Assembly (NCBI GenBank): GCA_041676625.1
Contig: JBAYRN010000004.1
Span: forward strand, 31,362-95,361
Length of the DNA stretch: 64,000 nt
Origin: JAEXNA01 sp041676625
GTDB taxonomy: Bacteria; Vulcanimicrobiota; Xenobia; Xenobiales; JADMJV01
Direction of reading: 5' to 3'
This document shows, piece after piece, positions 42,087-51,114 of this stretch; positions within the stretch are counted from its first letter, which is position 1, and each line of letters begins with the position of its first letter. The notes beneath the pieces were generated by a model. The model was given only the letters and a program-made list of their open reading frames with translations, did not search any database and was not told where the DNA came from. Made by a program: the position numbers and the translations under genes.

Positions 42087-42920
42087 TTATCCCCCGTGGG
42101 TGGCTGCCCAGTAGAGAAGGAATAGTCCCAGGACGATTCGGTAGACCACGAAGGGCCGGAAGCTGTTGGACTGCAGGTAGCGGAGAAAAAGCTTGATGCA
42201 GAGAAATCCGGAGACGGCTGAAACCAGAATTCCTACCATTAACGGACCCAGGATGTCCAGCGTTGAGGTTTCGGTAGCGAGTTTCAAGCCCTTCAGGATC
42301 GACGCCCCGGCCACCACCGGCAAGGAGAGTAAGAATGAAAAGCGGGCGGCCTCGGTTCGGGTGAAACCAAGAAAGAGCGCAATGGTGATGGTGGAACCGC
42401 TCCGGGAAGTCCCGGGCATCAGTGCGGCGGCCTGAGCGCAACCGATCAGCAGTGCGTCGCGGAAGGTGAGGTCGGCGATGGTGCGGGTCCGAGTCGGGCT
42501 CTCCCGGTCGGCCGCTTCCAGCAAGAAGGCCCAGGCGATGAGCATCGCCGCAACGAAAAAGAGACCGCCCAGCTTCTCTTCGATGATGTCCTCAAAGGTG
42601 AGCCCAATGATCGCGGCCGGTAAGCAGCCCACGAAGAGGAGTTTCACCAGTCTGGTCTCCTCGTCCGGAGCCTGGACACCGGGGGTTAGAAGGGCTTTGG
42701 TGCCGCGCAGCAGAGTCACGATGTCGTCACGAAAGATGGCCACCAACGCCAGCAGGGTTCCGAAGTGGAGGGCCACGTCGAAAGACTTGCCCAGATACGG
42801 CCAGCCCAGTATTTCTGGAATGATGACCAGATGAGCCGAGGAGGAGATCGGTAGAAACTCCGCCAGACCCTGCATCAAGCCAAGAATTGCTGCTTGAATG
42901 AGTTGTGGTATTTCTTGCAA
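42087..42920 (-). CDS. uppP: Undecaprenyl-diphosphatase
   Basis: The protein has 277 residues with about seven membrane helices. The two catalytic motifs are present: QGLAEFLPISSSAHL (residues about 18-32) and the Arg/Ser motif ALMPGTSRSGSTI (about 165-177). BacA/UppP removes a phosphate from undecaprenyl diphosphate so that the carrier can be reused for peptidoglycan and glycan export, and raises bacitracin tolerance. It lies 10 bases downstream of the amidase gene, forming a cell-wall gene pair, and is convergent with the GspF-like gene. Confidence 0.96.
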   Translation of the reverse strand: MQEIPQLIQAAILGLMQGLAEFLPISSSAHLVIIPEILGWPYLGKSFDVALHFGTLLALVAIFRDDIVTLLRGTKALLTPGVQAPDEETRLVKLLFVGCLPAAIIGLTFEDIIEEKLGGLFFVAAMLIAWAFLLEAADRESPTRTRTIADLTFRDALLIGCAQAAALMPGTSRSGSTITIALFLGFTRTEAARFSFLLSLPVVAGASILKGLKLATETSTLDILGPLMVGILVSAVSGFLCIKLFLRYLQSNSFRPFVVYRIVLGLFLLYWAATHGG

Positions 42921-42930
42921 TGGAGCGTCC

Positions 42931-44859
42931 TTATTCGTTTTTTGCCGCAGCTACCGGGAAGGTCCTTGAGGCGTATACCTGGAGGCCTGAGGCGATCCCT
43001 CGTGCGATTTTATCTCGATAAGCGGGATCTGCCAAGAGCCGCCCTTCGGTGGAGTTGGTGAGGAAGGCCGTTTCGATGAGTACAGCGGGCATTTCCGTGT
43101 GGGCCAGGACGTAGAAGCGGTTTTTTACCAGACCTCGATTTTTTCGCCCGGTGGCATCCATCACGCCGCTCTCCATCAGTTGGGCGAGACGGTAGTCCGA
43201 AGATTTGAACCAGTGGATCGAAGAGCCCTGAACGTCGGAATTGACGGAGGCGTTGGCGTGGATGCTCACAAAGAGGTCGGCCCCGTGCTCATTGGCCATG
43301 CGGGCTCGGGCTCCGAGCTCCTGCTTGGCTGAGGAGCCGGCCCAGGAGACGTCTCGGTCGGAAGTGCGGGTCATGATCACGTTCCAGCCCTGGGCCTTGA
43401 GATAGGCTGCCAGTTTCAACGAGATATCGAGGGTCACGGTCTTTTCGTTGATTCCCACGCTGCGATTTAAAGCGCCGGGGTCCGACCCCCCGTGGCCGGC
43501 ATCAATGCAGACGGTTCGTCCGGCCCCGCCGGTGCTCTGGGCCATCTTTTGAGAAGTGTGCCCCATGCCCCGGGGTAGTGCGGCCGCTGCACTGCCCCCG
43601 GGAAACTGTAGATAAAGTATCTTTTCGTTCTTGGGTTCGGTCTCCACCGCGATGCTGCTACTCAGGTCGCAGACCAGGCGTACGATGGGCTGAGGCTCAG
43701 GCATGTTCTGTACGATCCTCACCCCTTGCAGGCCCGGAATCGAAGAGTTCAAGGATTGCTTTTTCGTGGGAAAGATGACGTTGGGAAAGTCCACCACGAA
43801 GCGGTCGGTGCCGGCGCCGACTCGGGACCACCGGTACTCCACCGGTTCGGAGAACTCAAGTTTCAGGCGCTTGCCTTCCCAGGAGACCGAGTTGAGCAGG
43901 GTTCTTCCACTCTTTACAGGAGGTTGTGGAGCCGACTGCTCCTCGACCTGGACCACGGCCGCAGTCCGGGGTGGGTTCGCGGCTGGCTTGATGGAGGCCA
44001 CGGGTACCTTGCGGTCGGGCATTTTGGTGGGCTTGATCTGCACCGTCTCGACCCGTTCGGCGCTCTCCCGCTCGGCGATGGGGCGGATGCTGGAGGGCCA
44101 GTCGATGACGAGTTGGTGCTCGAAAAGGTCCATGGTACGCTTCTGTTCGACTTTGATACCGCTATCGGCGGGCACCACGATTCGAGCGATGGAGGGTGCA
44201 GCCTGGAATTGACCCACCCGAATCTCTCCCAGGATGGGGTGCTCCACGGATTCAAACTCATCCGGAACCGCCACTCCTACGAGATCGATAACAGTCCGGG
44301 CAGGACGGCTGAGATTGAACATTTTCTTTCGGACCGGCACCGAAGTTCTGATTAAGAGTTCGGTAGATTTAGAGCTATTTTCAGAAAACGAGAGTTGCTC
44401 AAGAACTGGCTCCACATAGATGGCGCCGGCTGAGTTTGTCGAAACCCTGCAGTTCATCAGCCCATCCAGGGCGGTGCTGGGAAGGTAAACCGCGCCGTTC
44501 ACGACCTGGGAAGGGAGTTCCAACTCTTTGTCTTTACCGTGAACTGGCAAGGCGGTTTGGCCAAGGGCCAGTTTGCTACCAGCCTCTCCGTACATGGTAC
44601 GTTCCGATTCCGACCAGCGGAGTCGCTTGCCCAGGGCCCTGGAAACTTCGAAAAGCACGGGATCGTCGGCCCGCAGCATCACCACATCCGGGCCAGAAGT
44701 CTGGTAGATAGAAACCTTCCATGATTGACCCATGCAGTGGAGATGCCTGGTAGCCGCCTTTCCGATCTTGTAGGGTTCCTCCTGGGCGGCCACAGTCACC
44801 GACAAGAGTATGCAGAACAGCAAGATCAGAGGACTGCCGTGAGAGAGTTTTCTTTTCAT
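42931..44859 (-). CDS. N-acetylmuramoyl-L-alanine amidase with AMIN domains
   Basis: I use the ATG at 44859, after which comes a good signal peptide (KRKLSHGSPLILLFCILLSVTVAAQ); 642 residues. After a copper-amine-oxidase-like N-terminal region there are two AMIN domains (about 150-250 and 325-425), which target septal peptidoglycan or the outer membrane. The C-terminal Amidase_3 domain starts at TVCIDAGHGGSDPGA and contains the zinc ligands His (DAGHGG), Glu (INEKTV) and His (VSIHANAS), plus the catalytic Glu in LIETAFLTN. It cleaves the bond between MurNAc and the stem peptide and should act in cell separation. Confidence 0.94.
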   Translation of the reverse strand: MKRKLSHGSPLILLFCILLSVTVAAQEEPYKIGKAATRHLHCMGQSWKVSIYQTSGPDVVMLRADDPVLFEVSRALGKRLRWSESERTMYGEAGSKLALGQTALPVHGKDKELELPSQVVNGAVYLPSTALDGLMNCRVSTNSAGAIYVEPVLEQLSFSENSSKSTELLIRTSVPVRKKMFNLSRPARTVIDLVGVAVPDEFESVEHPILGEIRVGQFQAAPSIARIVVPADSGIKVEQKRTMDLFEHQLVIDWPSSIRPIAERESAERVETVQIKPTKMPDRKVPVASIKPAANPPRTAAVVQVEEQSAPQPPVKSGRTLLNSVSWEGKRLKLEFSEPVEYRWSRVGAGTDRFVVDFPNVIFPTKKQSLNSSIPGLQGVRIVQNMPEPQPIVRLVCDLSSSIAVETEPKNEKILYLQFPGGSAAAALPRGMGHTSQKMAQSTGGAGRTVCIDAGHGGSDPGALNRSVGINEKTVTLDISLKLAAYLKAQGWNVIMTRTSDRDVSWAGSSAKQELGARARMANEHGADLFVSIHANASVNSDVQGSSIHWFKSSDYRLAQLMESGVMDATGRKNRGLVKNRFYVLAHTEMPAVLIETAFLTNSTEGRLLADPAYRDKIARGIASGLQVYASRTFPVAAAKNE

Positions 44860-45007
44860 TGCTTGGATCTCGTTTTCATGGGATTGTAGAGTATACATTC
44901 AAGTTACTTTGAAATCTGTTCAACAAGCTCTTTCTACCGCCTTCTCGCCAGACGCAAACAATTTGGACCAGTAGGATTCACTGAACTCCCTCTCAAACCG
45001 TCCGTAG

Positions 45008-46207
45008 GTGGATGAGGTTTTGCCAGATCTCGCTTTCGAGTGGTGCCAGGACGACGGCAGAATCGTCAAGGTTCGGCCCGCTGAGTTCTCCGATCTCCAG
45101 GATCTGCGGGCGCTGTACTACGAAACTTACGGAGATCGCTACGCCCTCCCTGAGGTCGTCGATGATGAGCGTAGTCGGGAAGTGCTCTCAGGTCACGGCT
45201 GGGTGTGGCTGCTCGCCGAATGCCAGGGCAAGGTGGTGGGTTCTCTCATCTTCGGCTGGGAACAGCGGTTGGGAAAGAGTTTTGCAGGGGTGATCGACTC
45301 GAATTTTCGAGGCCAGAAGACCATGCAGAGGATGCTTTCTGAGGGACTCAGGCGATTGCTCTATGATGGCGAGGTTTTTGACCTGGTGTACGCTGTGGTT
45401 CGAACCTTTGTTACCCCCGCTTTTCACCAGGATCTTCTCGAACTTGGCTTTCGAGATGTGGGGGTGTTTCCGAATGTTCGAAAGGTGCGCCACTATGAAA
45501 CTCATGGCCTGAAAATCTGCGTAGCTCCCAGAGCCCTGGAGAAAAGACGGAAGAACCCCCGGCTCATTCCTCAGGTCAGTTCGCTATACGGTGTCGCGGC
45601 GTCTCGTTTCGGGTTGGAACCGCCGGTGATTGACACGACAGCCGTTGCCGAGGTCCGGAGCGCGGTGGACGCGGGGGTCGAACTTTCACCGGTAGCGGAG
45701 GCGGGCAAGCAGGGGGTGACCCGGAGCCGGATTCAGATGCTGCGCCGGGCCAGTCGCAACCTGAAATATGGTTTTTTCCCATTTCACGAGCCCAATCAGA
45801 TCTTGAGTGATCCCACGGGTAAGGTCCGGGTTTTTCTTTCCCATCAGGATACCGATGGGCATTCCAGTATCCTGGGAGTCGATCCGGGTCCCTACGAACC
45901 GGTCACGGTGCTCCTGTCGGTGGCCGAGTACTGCGCCGAGCGGGGTGCGGTCTACCTGGAGTTGCTGATCTCTGCCTACGAACCGAAACTCCAAGCCGCC
46001 GCCTATCTGGCCGGGTTTTTGCCTTGCGGGTATTTCATCGGGGCCGAGATGCGGCAACATCAACACTGTGACATCATCGTGACCAGCCGCACCTTCGTGC
46101 CTCTGCACTTCTCGGGTCTGCATCTCACGGAGTCCGCGAAACCTTATCTGTTGGAGTTTTTTAAAGTCTACACGGAACGTCTATGGGAAGATCTTTTGGA
46201 AGCTTGA
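45008..46207 (+). CDS. Tandem GNAT-like acyltransferase
   Basis: The protein has 399 residues. The first half is a GNAT fold: VRPAEFSDLQDLRALYYETYG, then GKVVGSLIFGWE, then SNFRGQKTMQRMLSEGLRRL (cofactor-loop position) and HQDLLELGFRDVG. The second half (about 255-380) repeats the pattern in weaker form with SAYEPKLQAAAYLAGFLPCGYF. Such proteins transfer acyl groups from CoA or ACP to amines. It is the first gene of an operon with LuxE-like and LuxC-like proteins and could use the acyl group those proteins activate. The start is GTG at 45008 with a weak GTAGGTG site. The next gene overlaps its 3' end. Confidence 0.75.
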   Translation: MDEVLPDLAFEWCQDDGRIVKVRPAEFSDLQDLRALYYETYGDRYALPEVVDDERSREVLSGHGWVWLLAECQGKVVGSLIFGWEQRLGKSFAGVIDSNFRGQKTMQRMLSEGLRRLLYDGEVFDLVYAVVRTFVTPAFHQDLLELGFRDVGVFPNVRKVRHYETHGLKICVAPRALEKRRKNPRLIPQVSSLYGVAASRFGLEPPVIDTTAVAEVRSAVDAGVELSPVAEAGKQGVTRSRIQMLRRASRNLKYGFFPFHEPNQILSDPTGKVRVFLSHQDTDGHSSILGVDPGPYEPVTVLLSVAEYCAERGAVYLELLISAYEPKLQAAAYLAGFLPCGYFIGAEMRQHQHCDIIVTSRTFVPLHFSGLHLTESAKPYLLEFFKVYTERLWEDLLEA

Positions 46208-47289
46208 CCCTCTCAATGAAAAGCATGGGGCTGGCCCGACGGGTTTGGGAGCGGTATCGGGGGGCGACCGACTCGTTGCTCGGTCTACGCCGCGGACTTC
46301 ACATAACCGGGCGCCGGGAGGCGGCCTTTCTACGCGCCATGCAGGAGGCTTTCGCGTATCACTTTTTGCGCAATCCGGAACTCCAACGACTGTGTGAGGA
46401 TACGGGGTTTTACCCCTGGCACTTGAGACGCTCGGAGCAGATCCCGGAGATCCCTTATTTTTTTTCCACCTGCCTGGCCTATCACCCGGTCAGGAGCGTA
46501 CCCGAACAAGAGGTGGTGCTCACTCTCCGTGCTTGTGAGCAGAGCGTCGGAGCGGTGGGCTACGACCGAACCTCGCTGCGCCGCCTCCAGAGGATCGTCC
46601 GACATATCTACGGCGATCTGGAGATGGTCGACCGAGTTCGGGCCAACTATCTCAGCTTGCACTGCCACGGAAAGGAACCTGGAGTTGGCGTGGCGGCTTT
46701 TCTGGACAACCTGCTGAGTAGACTGACCCGGATCAATCATTTTTCCAGGTTCGGGGAGGACCTCGACGGTCGGGAGCTTTCTCACCTGCTCGAGCGTTAT
46801 GAAGCCTCGGGTCGGCCTTTTCGACTACTGGGCTCACCCACTCAGATAAGCTCGGCCCTTACTCGTGTTATGGAAAGTCGGCAAGGCCGGCCTTTTCGCT
46901 TCGGACCCCGGAGCTACGCTCTGGTCACCAGTTGGTGGAGCAGATTCGAGAGGCGACCGGCCGTGCGCGAAGAGGTCAGTCGAGGGCTCGGGATCCCCGC
47001 CTCCAATGTACGGGCTTTTTGGGGCACCCTGGAGCACGGGGTGCCCTGTTGTGAATGCGAAAACCAGAAGCTGCACGTTTCTCTGTATAGTAGGGTCTAT
47101 GTGAGGGACCCGATCAGCCTCCAGATGCTAGCTCCAGGGTCTGAGGGATTACTGCATTTTGTGACACCTTTCCACCACTCCTATCCCGCCATCAGTCTTC
47201 TGACTACCAAGCGAGGTCGATTGTCGGAAGGTTGTCGTTGCGGCCGGGCGTCACCGGTGCTGGAGTTGCTGGAGGCAGGGGCACATTAG
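46183..47289 (+). CDS. LuxE-like acyl-protein synthetase family protein
   Basis: The protein has 368 residues, close to LuxE (about 370). Residues 80-115 (IPEIPYFFSTCLAYHPV) match the LuxE N-terminal motif. The C-terminal third is highly LuxE-like: FWGTLEHGVPCCECENQKLHV, VYVRDPISLQML, GLLHFVTPFHHSYPAISLLTTKRG and the final C-R-C-G-R. In LuxE the chain continues past this motif to a Cys that carries the acyl group; here it ends 10 residues later without an equivalent Cys. The start at 46183 overlaps the GNAT gene by 25 bases; an ATG at 46216 is an alternative. LuxE activates fatty acids as acyl-AMP and passes them to LuxC. Confidence 0.8.
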   Translation: MGRSFGSLTLSMKSMGLARRVWERYRGATDSLLGLRRGLHITGRREAAFLRAMQEAFAYHFLRNPELQRLCEDTGFYPWHLRRSEQIPEIPYFFSTCLAYHPVRSVPEQEVVLTLRACEQSVGAVGYDRTSLRRLQRIVRHIYGDLEMVDRVRANYLSLHCHGKEPGVGVAAFLDNLLSRLTRINHFSRFGEDLDGRELSHLLERYEASGRPFRLLGSPTQISSALTRVMESRQGRPFRFGPRSYALVTSWWSRFERRPAVREEVSRGLGIPASNVRAFWGTLEHGVPCCECENQKLHVSLYSRVYVRDPISLQMLAPGSEGLLHFVTPFHHSYPAISLLTTKRGRLSEGCRCGRASPVLELLEAGAH

Positions 47290-47291
47290 TC

Positions 47292-49913
47292 ATGGATAAG
47301 CAGTATCTTTTTGGTGAATTATCTGAAAACGAACTCACCCTCCAGGATCTGGAAGACCTGATCTCCCGGGCCCAGGAGATGAGTTTGCAGGATGTGGCCA
47401 TCCGCGAGATTCTCGACATTCTGGATCGGGCTGGACGGATGTGGAGAAATCCCAATTATCACGGCCGTCGAACCGCTGTGGAGATGATGCCGTCGGTGGT
47501 GGGGTTTTCCGCTCAGATGATAGAGCGCGGCCTGGAGGAGTTGGCCAGGCTTCTGGATCGCTCAGAACTCCAGCGGATCCTGCGTTACGACCTGGGGCGT
47601 TCGGCCCGCCTGGACAGCTGGGTCTGGCGTAAAGGCTACAACGGTTATATCCGGGCGGTACCCCTGGGGGTGCTCACCCACGTGACCCCGAGCAACGGGT
47701 TTTTGGGCTCTGCCGATTCGTTGGTCCAGGGGTTGCTGACCAAGAACATCAACCTGGTCAAGGTGAGTCACGGCGATCCACTTTTCCCACTGCTTTTTGC
47801 CCGCAGCCTGAAAGAAGCCGACAGCGAAAAACGTCTCCATCACCGCTTTTCGGTGATCACCCTCCCTGAAGAGTCGAGTGAACACGAAGCGATTTTGCGG
47901 CGACGCTCGGATGGGATCGTGATCCGGGGTGGGGGAGAAACGGTCCGGGCATGGTCCACCAATCTGGGTGACGGGGTCAAAGTCATTCCCTATGGCCCCC
48001 GTTTTTCATTTTCGCTGATCACCGCCGGATATCTTGAAAATCATGAACTTTCTTCGCTCAACTACGAGGGGTTGGTGCAGGACGTTGTTTCCTGGGAAAC
48101 CCGGGCCGGCAGTTCCTCTCAACTCCTTTTCTGGCCCCAGAAGAAACTTGAGCTGTTGCCGGAGTTTTGCCAAAATCTGGCCGAAAAATTTGAGCACTGG
48201 AACGAGCTTCTTCCGTCACCTGAGCGCGACTTTGAGGTGAAGGTTGATCTGCGAGAGGAGTTTGAGCTAACCCGCTTTCTGGCTCTGCAGGACAAGGCGC
48301 AAATCTACCACGCGCCTGATCTGGCCTGGTCGATTCATGTTCGGCGCTGGGAGGACCACCGGGGTAGTCCTCTCAACCGCACCTTGATCGTCGTTCCCTT
48401 TCCGGATCTTGCTGTCCTGATAGATTGGTTGAACCCCATCAGGCGTCGCTTGCAGTCGGTGGGTCTGGCCGGTCTACCTCGAGATTTTCGCTCGGTGGGA
48501 CTGGCCCTGACGGACCTGGGCGTGCACCGCATCACCGAGTGGGGAGAGATGTGGCGCCCCAATCATGGTAGCCCTCACGACGGCACGTTTCAGCTCCGGG
48601 AGCTGGTACGCTGGGCGGTCATCGAGTCGTTGCCCAGGCGGTTTGACGCCGAGCGGAGTCTGCAGCCTATTCCACCCTCGAAAACCCGCAAGCTGAAGAA
48701 CCTTCTCGATATCGCCAGGGGCCGCAGCGCCTACTACGCACGAGTGCTACCGGACCTCGAGATAAGCGGTGCCCGGGATCTCCAGAAGCTGCCTCGCCTG
48801 GATTCAGAAACCCTGCGCCAAAACACGCCGCCGGCGGGGGAGGACCTCCTCACCGGACCCCTGGAGGGAGCGTACATCTTTGCCTCGGGCGGCTCCACCG
48901 GTGCCCCCAAGTTCAGCTTTTTCTCTCTGGACGAGTGGGAGGAGATCACCGATATTTTAGCCGCCATTTACCAGAAAGCCGGGGTGACCCGGGGCGATAC
49001 GGTGGCCAACCTCTTTATGGCGGGGAACCTGTGGACCAGTTTTCTGGCCGCCAGCGAGGCGTTGGAAAAGCTCGGCTGCATCAAGCTACCCATCGCCGGT
49101 AATGTAGACGCCGATAGCATTCTGGGTTATCTACAACTCTTTCATCCCACCGTGCTTCTGGGGCTGCCGTCGTTGTTGGTGCGACTGGCAGAACTGGCAG
49201 AGGAGAAAAAAGTCTCCTTACAGGTTCGGACCATCCTGTACGGCGGTGAAGCCATGTCTAGAGAAGCCCGCCTCTACCTTCAAGACGTTTTGGGGGCGAG
49301 CACGGTGGCTTCGGCTGGCTACGCTTCGGTCGACGCAGGCCCGGTGGGCTATCAAACCCTGGACTTGCCGGTCGGTCACCACCACCTCCTCTACGACTAT
49401 CAGTTCTTAGAGTTTCTCGACCCCGAGACCGGTCGACCGGTGAAAGACGGTGAGATCGGCGAGATCACCGTGACCTGTTTGCGCCGCCGCTTGATGCCTC
49501 TGATCCGTTATCGCACCGGGGATCTGGGTCGCTGGGTCGATAGTTCGGCCTGGGTGTTTGAACTCAAGGGACGGATCGGGGACCGCATTCGCATCGGTAG
49601 CGCCGATCTCTATCCGGCCGATGTTGCCCGTACCCTGGACCAACTCGACGGTGTTGGTCACATCTTTCAACTGGTCATCAGTAAGGATGGGCTCAAGGAC
49701 CATTTGCAGATTCGGGTGGAGCGCTCGTCCCGGGGGGCCATGGTCTCGGCAGATAAGGTCAAGGAGACCTTGCTGGTAGGTTTGCCGGAGCTGGAAGAAG
49801 CCTTTCGAGAGGGCTGGCTGGGGGGGCTGGAGGTGGACCTGCTGGCTCAGGGAACCCTGGAGAGAGTCACCCGGACCGGAAAGATCAAGGCCGTGATCGA
49901 TCTCCGCGGTTAA
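47292..49913 (+). CDS. LuxC-like acyl reductase fused to PaaK-like adenylating domain
   Basis: The protein has 873 residues from the ATG at 47292, 2 bases after the LuxE-like gene. Residues 1-440 match LuxC, the NADPH-dependent fatty acyl reductase, with VPLGVLTHVTPSNGF, GLLTKNINLVKVS and HEAILRRRSDGIVIRGG. Where LuxC has its catalytic Cys (A-C-x-S-P-Q signature), this protein reads RAGSSSQ, with Gly at 273. From about 450 to the end is an ANL-superfamily, phenylacetate-CoA ligase-type domain: FASGGSTGAPK (about 530-540), YGGEAMS, GYASVDAGPVGY and RYRTGDLG. The fusion implies adenylation and transfer of a carboxylic acid within one polypeptide. Confidence 0.85.
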   Translation: MDKQYLFGELSENELTLQDLEDLISRAQEMSLQDVAIREILDILDRAGRMWRNPNYHGRRTAVEMMPSVVGFSAQMIERGLEELARLLDRSELQRILRYDLGRSARLDSWVWRKGYNGYIRAVPLGVLTHVTPSNGFLGSADSLVQGLLTKNINLVKVSHGDPLFPLLFARSLKEADSEKRLHHRFSVITLPEESSEHEAILRRRSDGIVIRGGGETVRAWSTNLGDGVKVIPYGPRFSFSLITAGYLENHELSSLNYEGLVQDVVSWETRAGSSSQLLFWPQKKLELLPEFCQNLAEKFEHWNELLPSPERDFEVKVDLREEFELTRFLALQDKAQIYHAPDLAWSIHVRRWEDHRGSPLNRTLIVVPFPDLAVLIDWLNPIRRRLQSVGLAGLPRDFRSVGLALTDLGVHRITEWGEMWRPNHGSPHDGTFQLRELVRWAVIESLPRRFDAERSLQPIPPSKTRKLKNLLDIARGRSAYYARVLPDLEISGARDLQKLPRLDSETLRQNTPPAGEDLLTGPLEGAYIFASGGSTGAPKFSFFSLDEWEEITDILAAIYQKAGVTRGDTVANLFMAGNLWTSFLAASEALEKLGCIKLPIAGNVDADSILGYLQLFHPTVLLGLPSLLVRLAELAEEKKVSLQVRTILYGGEAMSREARLYLQDVLGASTVASAGYASVDAGPVGYQTLDLPVGHHHLLYDYQFLEFLDPETGRPVKDGEIGEITVTCLRRRLMPLIRYRTGDLGRWVDSSAWVFELKGRIGDRIRIGSADLYPADVARTLDQLDGVGHIFQLVISKDGLKDHLQIRVERSSRGAMVSADKVKETLLVGLPELEEAFREGWLGGLEVDLLAQGTLERVTRTGKIKAVIDLRG

Positions 49914-49946
49914 CATCCTTTTTACAAAAAAACTTTGTTTTGCCCC

Positions 49947-49974
49947 TTAACATTTCAAAGAGCTGTGAGATAAT
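49947..49974 (+). promoter_or_regulatory. Predicted sigma-70 promoter
   Basis: TTAACA (49947-49952) and GATAAT (49969-49974) are separated by 16 bases. The site lies 34 bases before the ATG at 50009 of the small Gly/Met-rich protein gene, which also has AGGAG upstream. Confidence 0.6.
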
Positions 49975-50008
49975 AGCCGCAGAACAAAGATTTAGGAGCG
50001 AAAACGAT

Positions 50009-50296
50009 ATGGCTTTGCATTTAGCACTGATGGCCGCGCCTGCGGTACTTAGCTTGGGGACGACAGTCTTTTCCTGGCTGAAAGGACGCAAGGTCAAAAA
50101 GAACGTCGAAGCGCAAATGGCGCAGGTGCGGGCGGACCAGCAGCGTCAGATCGCACAGATGATGTCCCAGTATCAAGGTGCCAACACCGGGGCCGTGGGT
50201 GGGATGAACGCCAACTACATGGCGCCTTCCGGAATGGCCGGGGGACAGGGCTATGGACCTGCCGGTGCAGGCTACTACCCACAAGCCTTCGCTTAA
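50009..50296 (+). CDS. Small Gly/Met/Tyr-rich hypothetical protein
   Basis: The start is the ATG at 50009, preceded by AGGAG, giving 95 residues. A hydrophobic N-terminus (LALMAAPAVLSLGTTVFSWL) is followed by a basic patch (KGRKVKKNV), a short Gln/Met-rich helix and a glycine/methionine/tyrosine-rich tail (GGMNANYMAPSGMAGGQGYG). It could be a membrane-anchored or surface-exposed small protein. It has its own promoter and terminator, so it is probably an independent transcript. No family recognised. Confidence 0.7.
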   Translation: MALHLALMAAPAVLSLGTTVFSWLKGRKVKKNVEAQMAQVRADQQRQIAQMMSQYQGANTGAVGGMNANYMAPSGMAGGQGYGPAGAGYYPQAFA

Positions 50297-50322
50297 GAAA
50301 CAAAAAACTCAGATTAAAGTCT

Positions 50323-50363
50323 AAAGGCACTTGAAAGGCTTTTGCCAATTCAAGGTGCCTTTT
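50323..50363 (+). terminator. Intrinsic terminator after small Gly-rich gene
   Basis: AAAGGCACTTGAA pairs with TTCAAGGTGCCTTTT (one bulge) around an internal GGCTTTTGCC hairpin, ending in TTTTG. It lies 27 bases after the stop at 50296. Confidence 0.7.
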
Positions 50364-50457
50364 GTCATTGCCCGCATAGGGGCTCTTGGAGAGGTACGAA
50401 GGAGCGTTATCCCAGGGAAACCGTGGTCATTGTCTAAACGCTGCTTCGGAGGAACGT

Positions 50458-51114
50458 ATGCTTTGTATACAGTGTGGAACTGACAACAGTGAGGGTGCCA
50501 AGTATTGCGCCAGTTGTAATGCCCTGATGCCCGTGGCCGCCCCCAGCGGCAATCCGGGGCAGTCGGAACTCGATATCGAGGAGATGGTGGAGTATCCCAT
50601 TCCCGAAACCCATTATCAAAGTCCGGTTTTGCAGCAGCTGGCCTGGTCGGTCCACGAGTTCGTCGAAGAGGAAGCAGAATTGGAGCCGGTGATTGAGGCC
50701 TATGAAGCTTTTCGGGAAATCTTTGACGGCTTTAAGCTGGAGATCCCCAGACTCAAAGAGATCTGCTACTCCCAACAGGGAGTTCTGGAAGACGATCCCA
50801 TGCCCAGCCAGATCAAGTACATGGTGACCCAGGCGGAGGCTCTCTTCGCCGAAGGGGAGGACCTGTTCGAGCGCTACCTGGACGCCCTGGAAGCGCTGGC
50901 TGAGGAGGATCCGTTTCCAGACCCTCAGCCACTGATCGACGGCACCAAGAAATGGCTCCAGTGCAATGATAGTGTATGCATTGCCTTTGACTTCCTGGTG
51001 GGCCGCACGAAAGCTTTCGGGGAGATTCTCGATGATATGGATGATCTGCTCAAGGATCTTCCCAGCGATACGGAGCCAAACCTTGTACCTGCCGATAGTA
51101 CCGATCTCGGATAA
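50458..51114 (+). CDS. Zinc-ribbon hypothetical protein
   Basis: The ATG at 50458 is preceded by GGAGG at 5 bases, giving 218 residues. The N-terminus is a short zinc ribbon, CIQCGTDNSEGAKYCASCN, with two C-x2-C pairs. The remainder is acidic and helical (residues 60-210) with no membrane segment. Zinc ribbons of this kind cap many regulatory or membrane proteins and say little about function. The next gene's likely TTG start lies 32 bases inside this gene, in another frame, suggesting coupled translation. Confidence 0.75.
   Translation: MLCIQCGTDNSEGAKYCASCNALMPVAAPSGNPGQSELDIEEMVEYPIPETHYQSPVLQQLAWSVHEFVEEEAELEPVIEAYEAFREIFDGFKLEIPRLKEICYSQQGVLEDDPMPSQIKYMVTQAEALFAEGEDLFERYLDALEALAEEDPFPDPQPLIDGTKKWLQCNDSVCIAFDFLVGRTKAFGEILDDMDDLLKDLPSDTEPNLVPADSTDLG

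Noticed and set aside
45008..49913. Bioluminescence (lux) operon
   Set aside because: LuxA, LuxB and LuxD are absent, the LuxC-like catalytic Cys is missing and the LuxC-like protein is fused to a PaaK-type domain.
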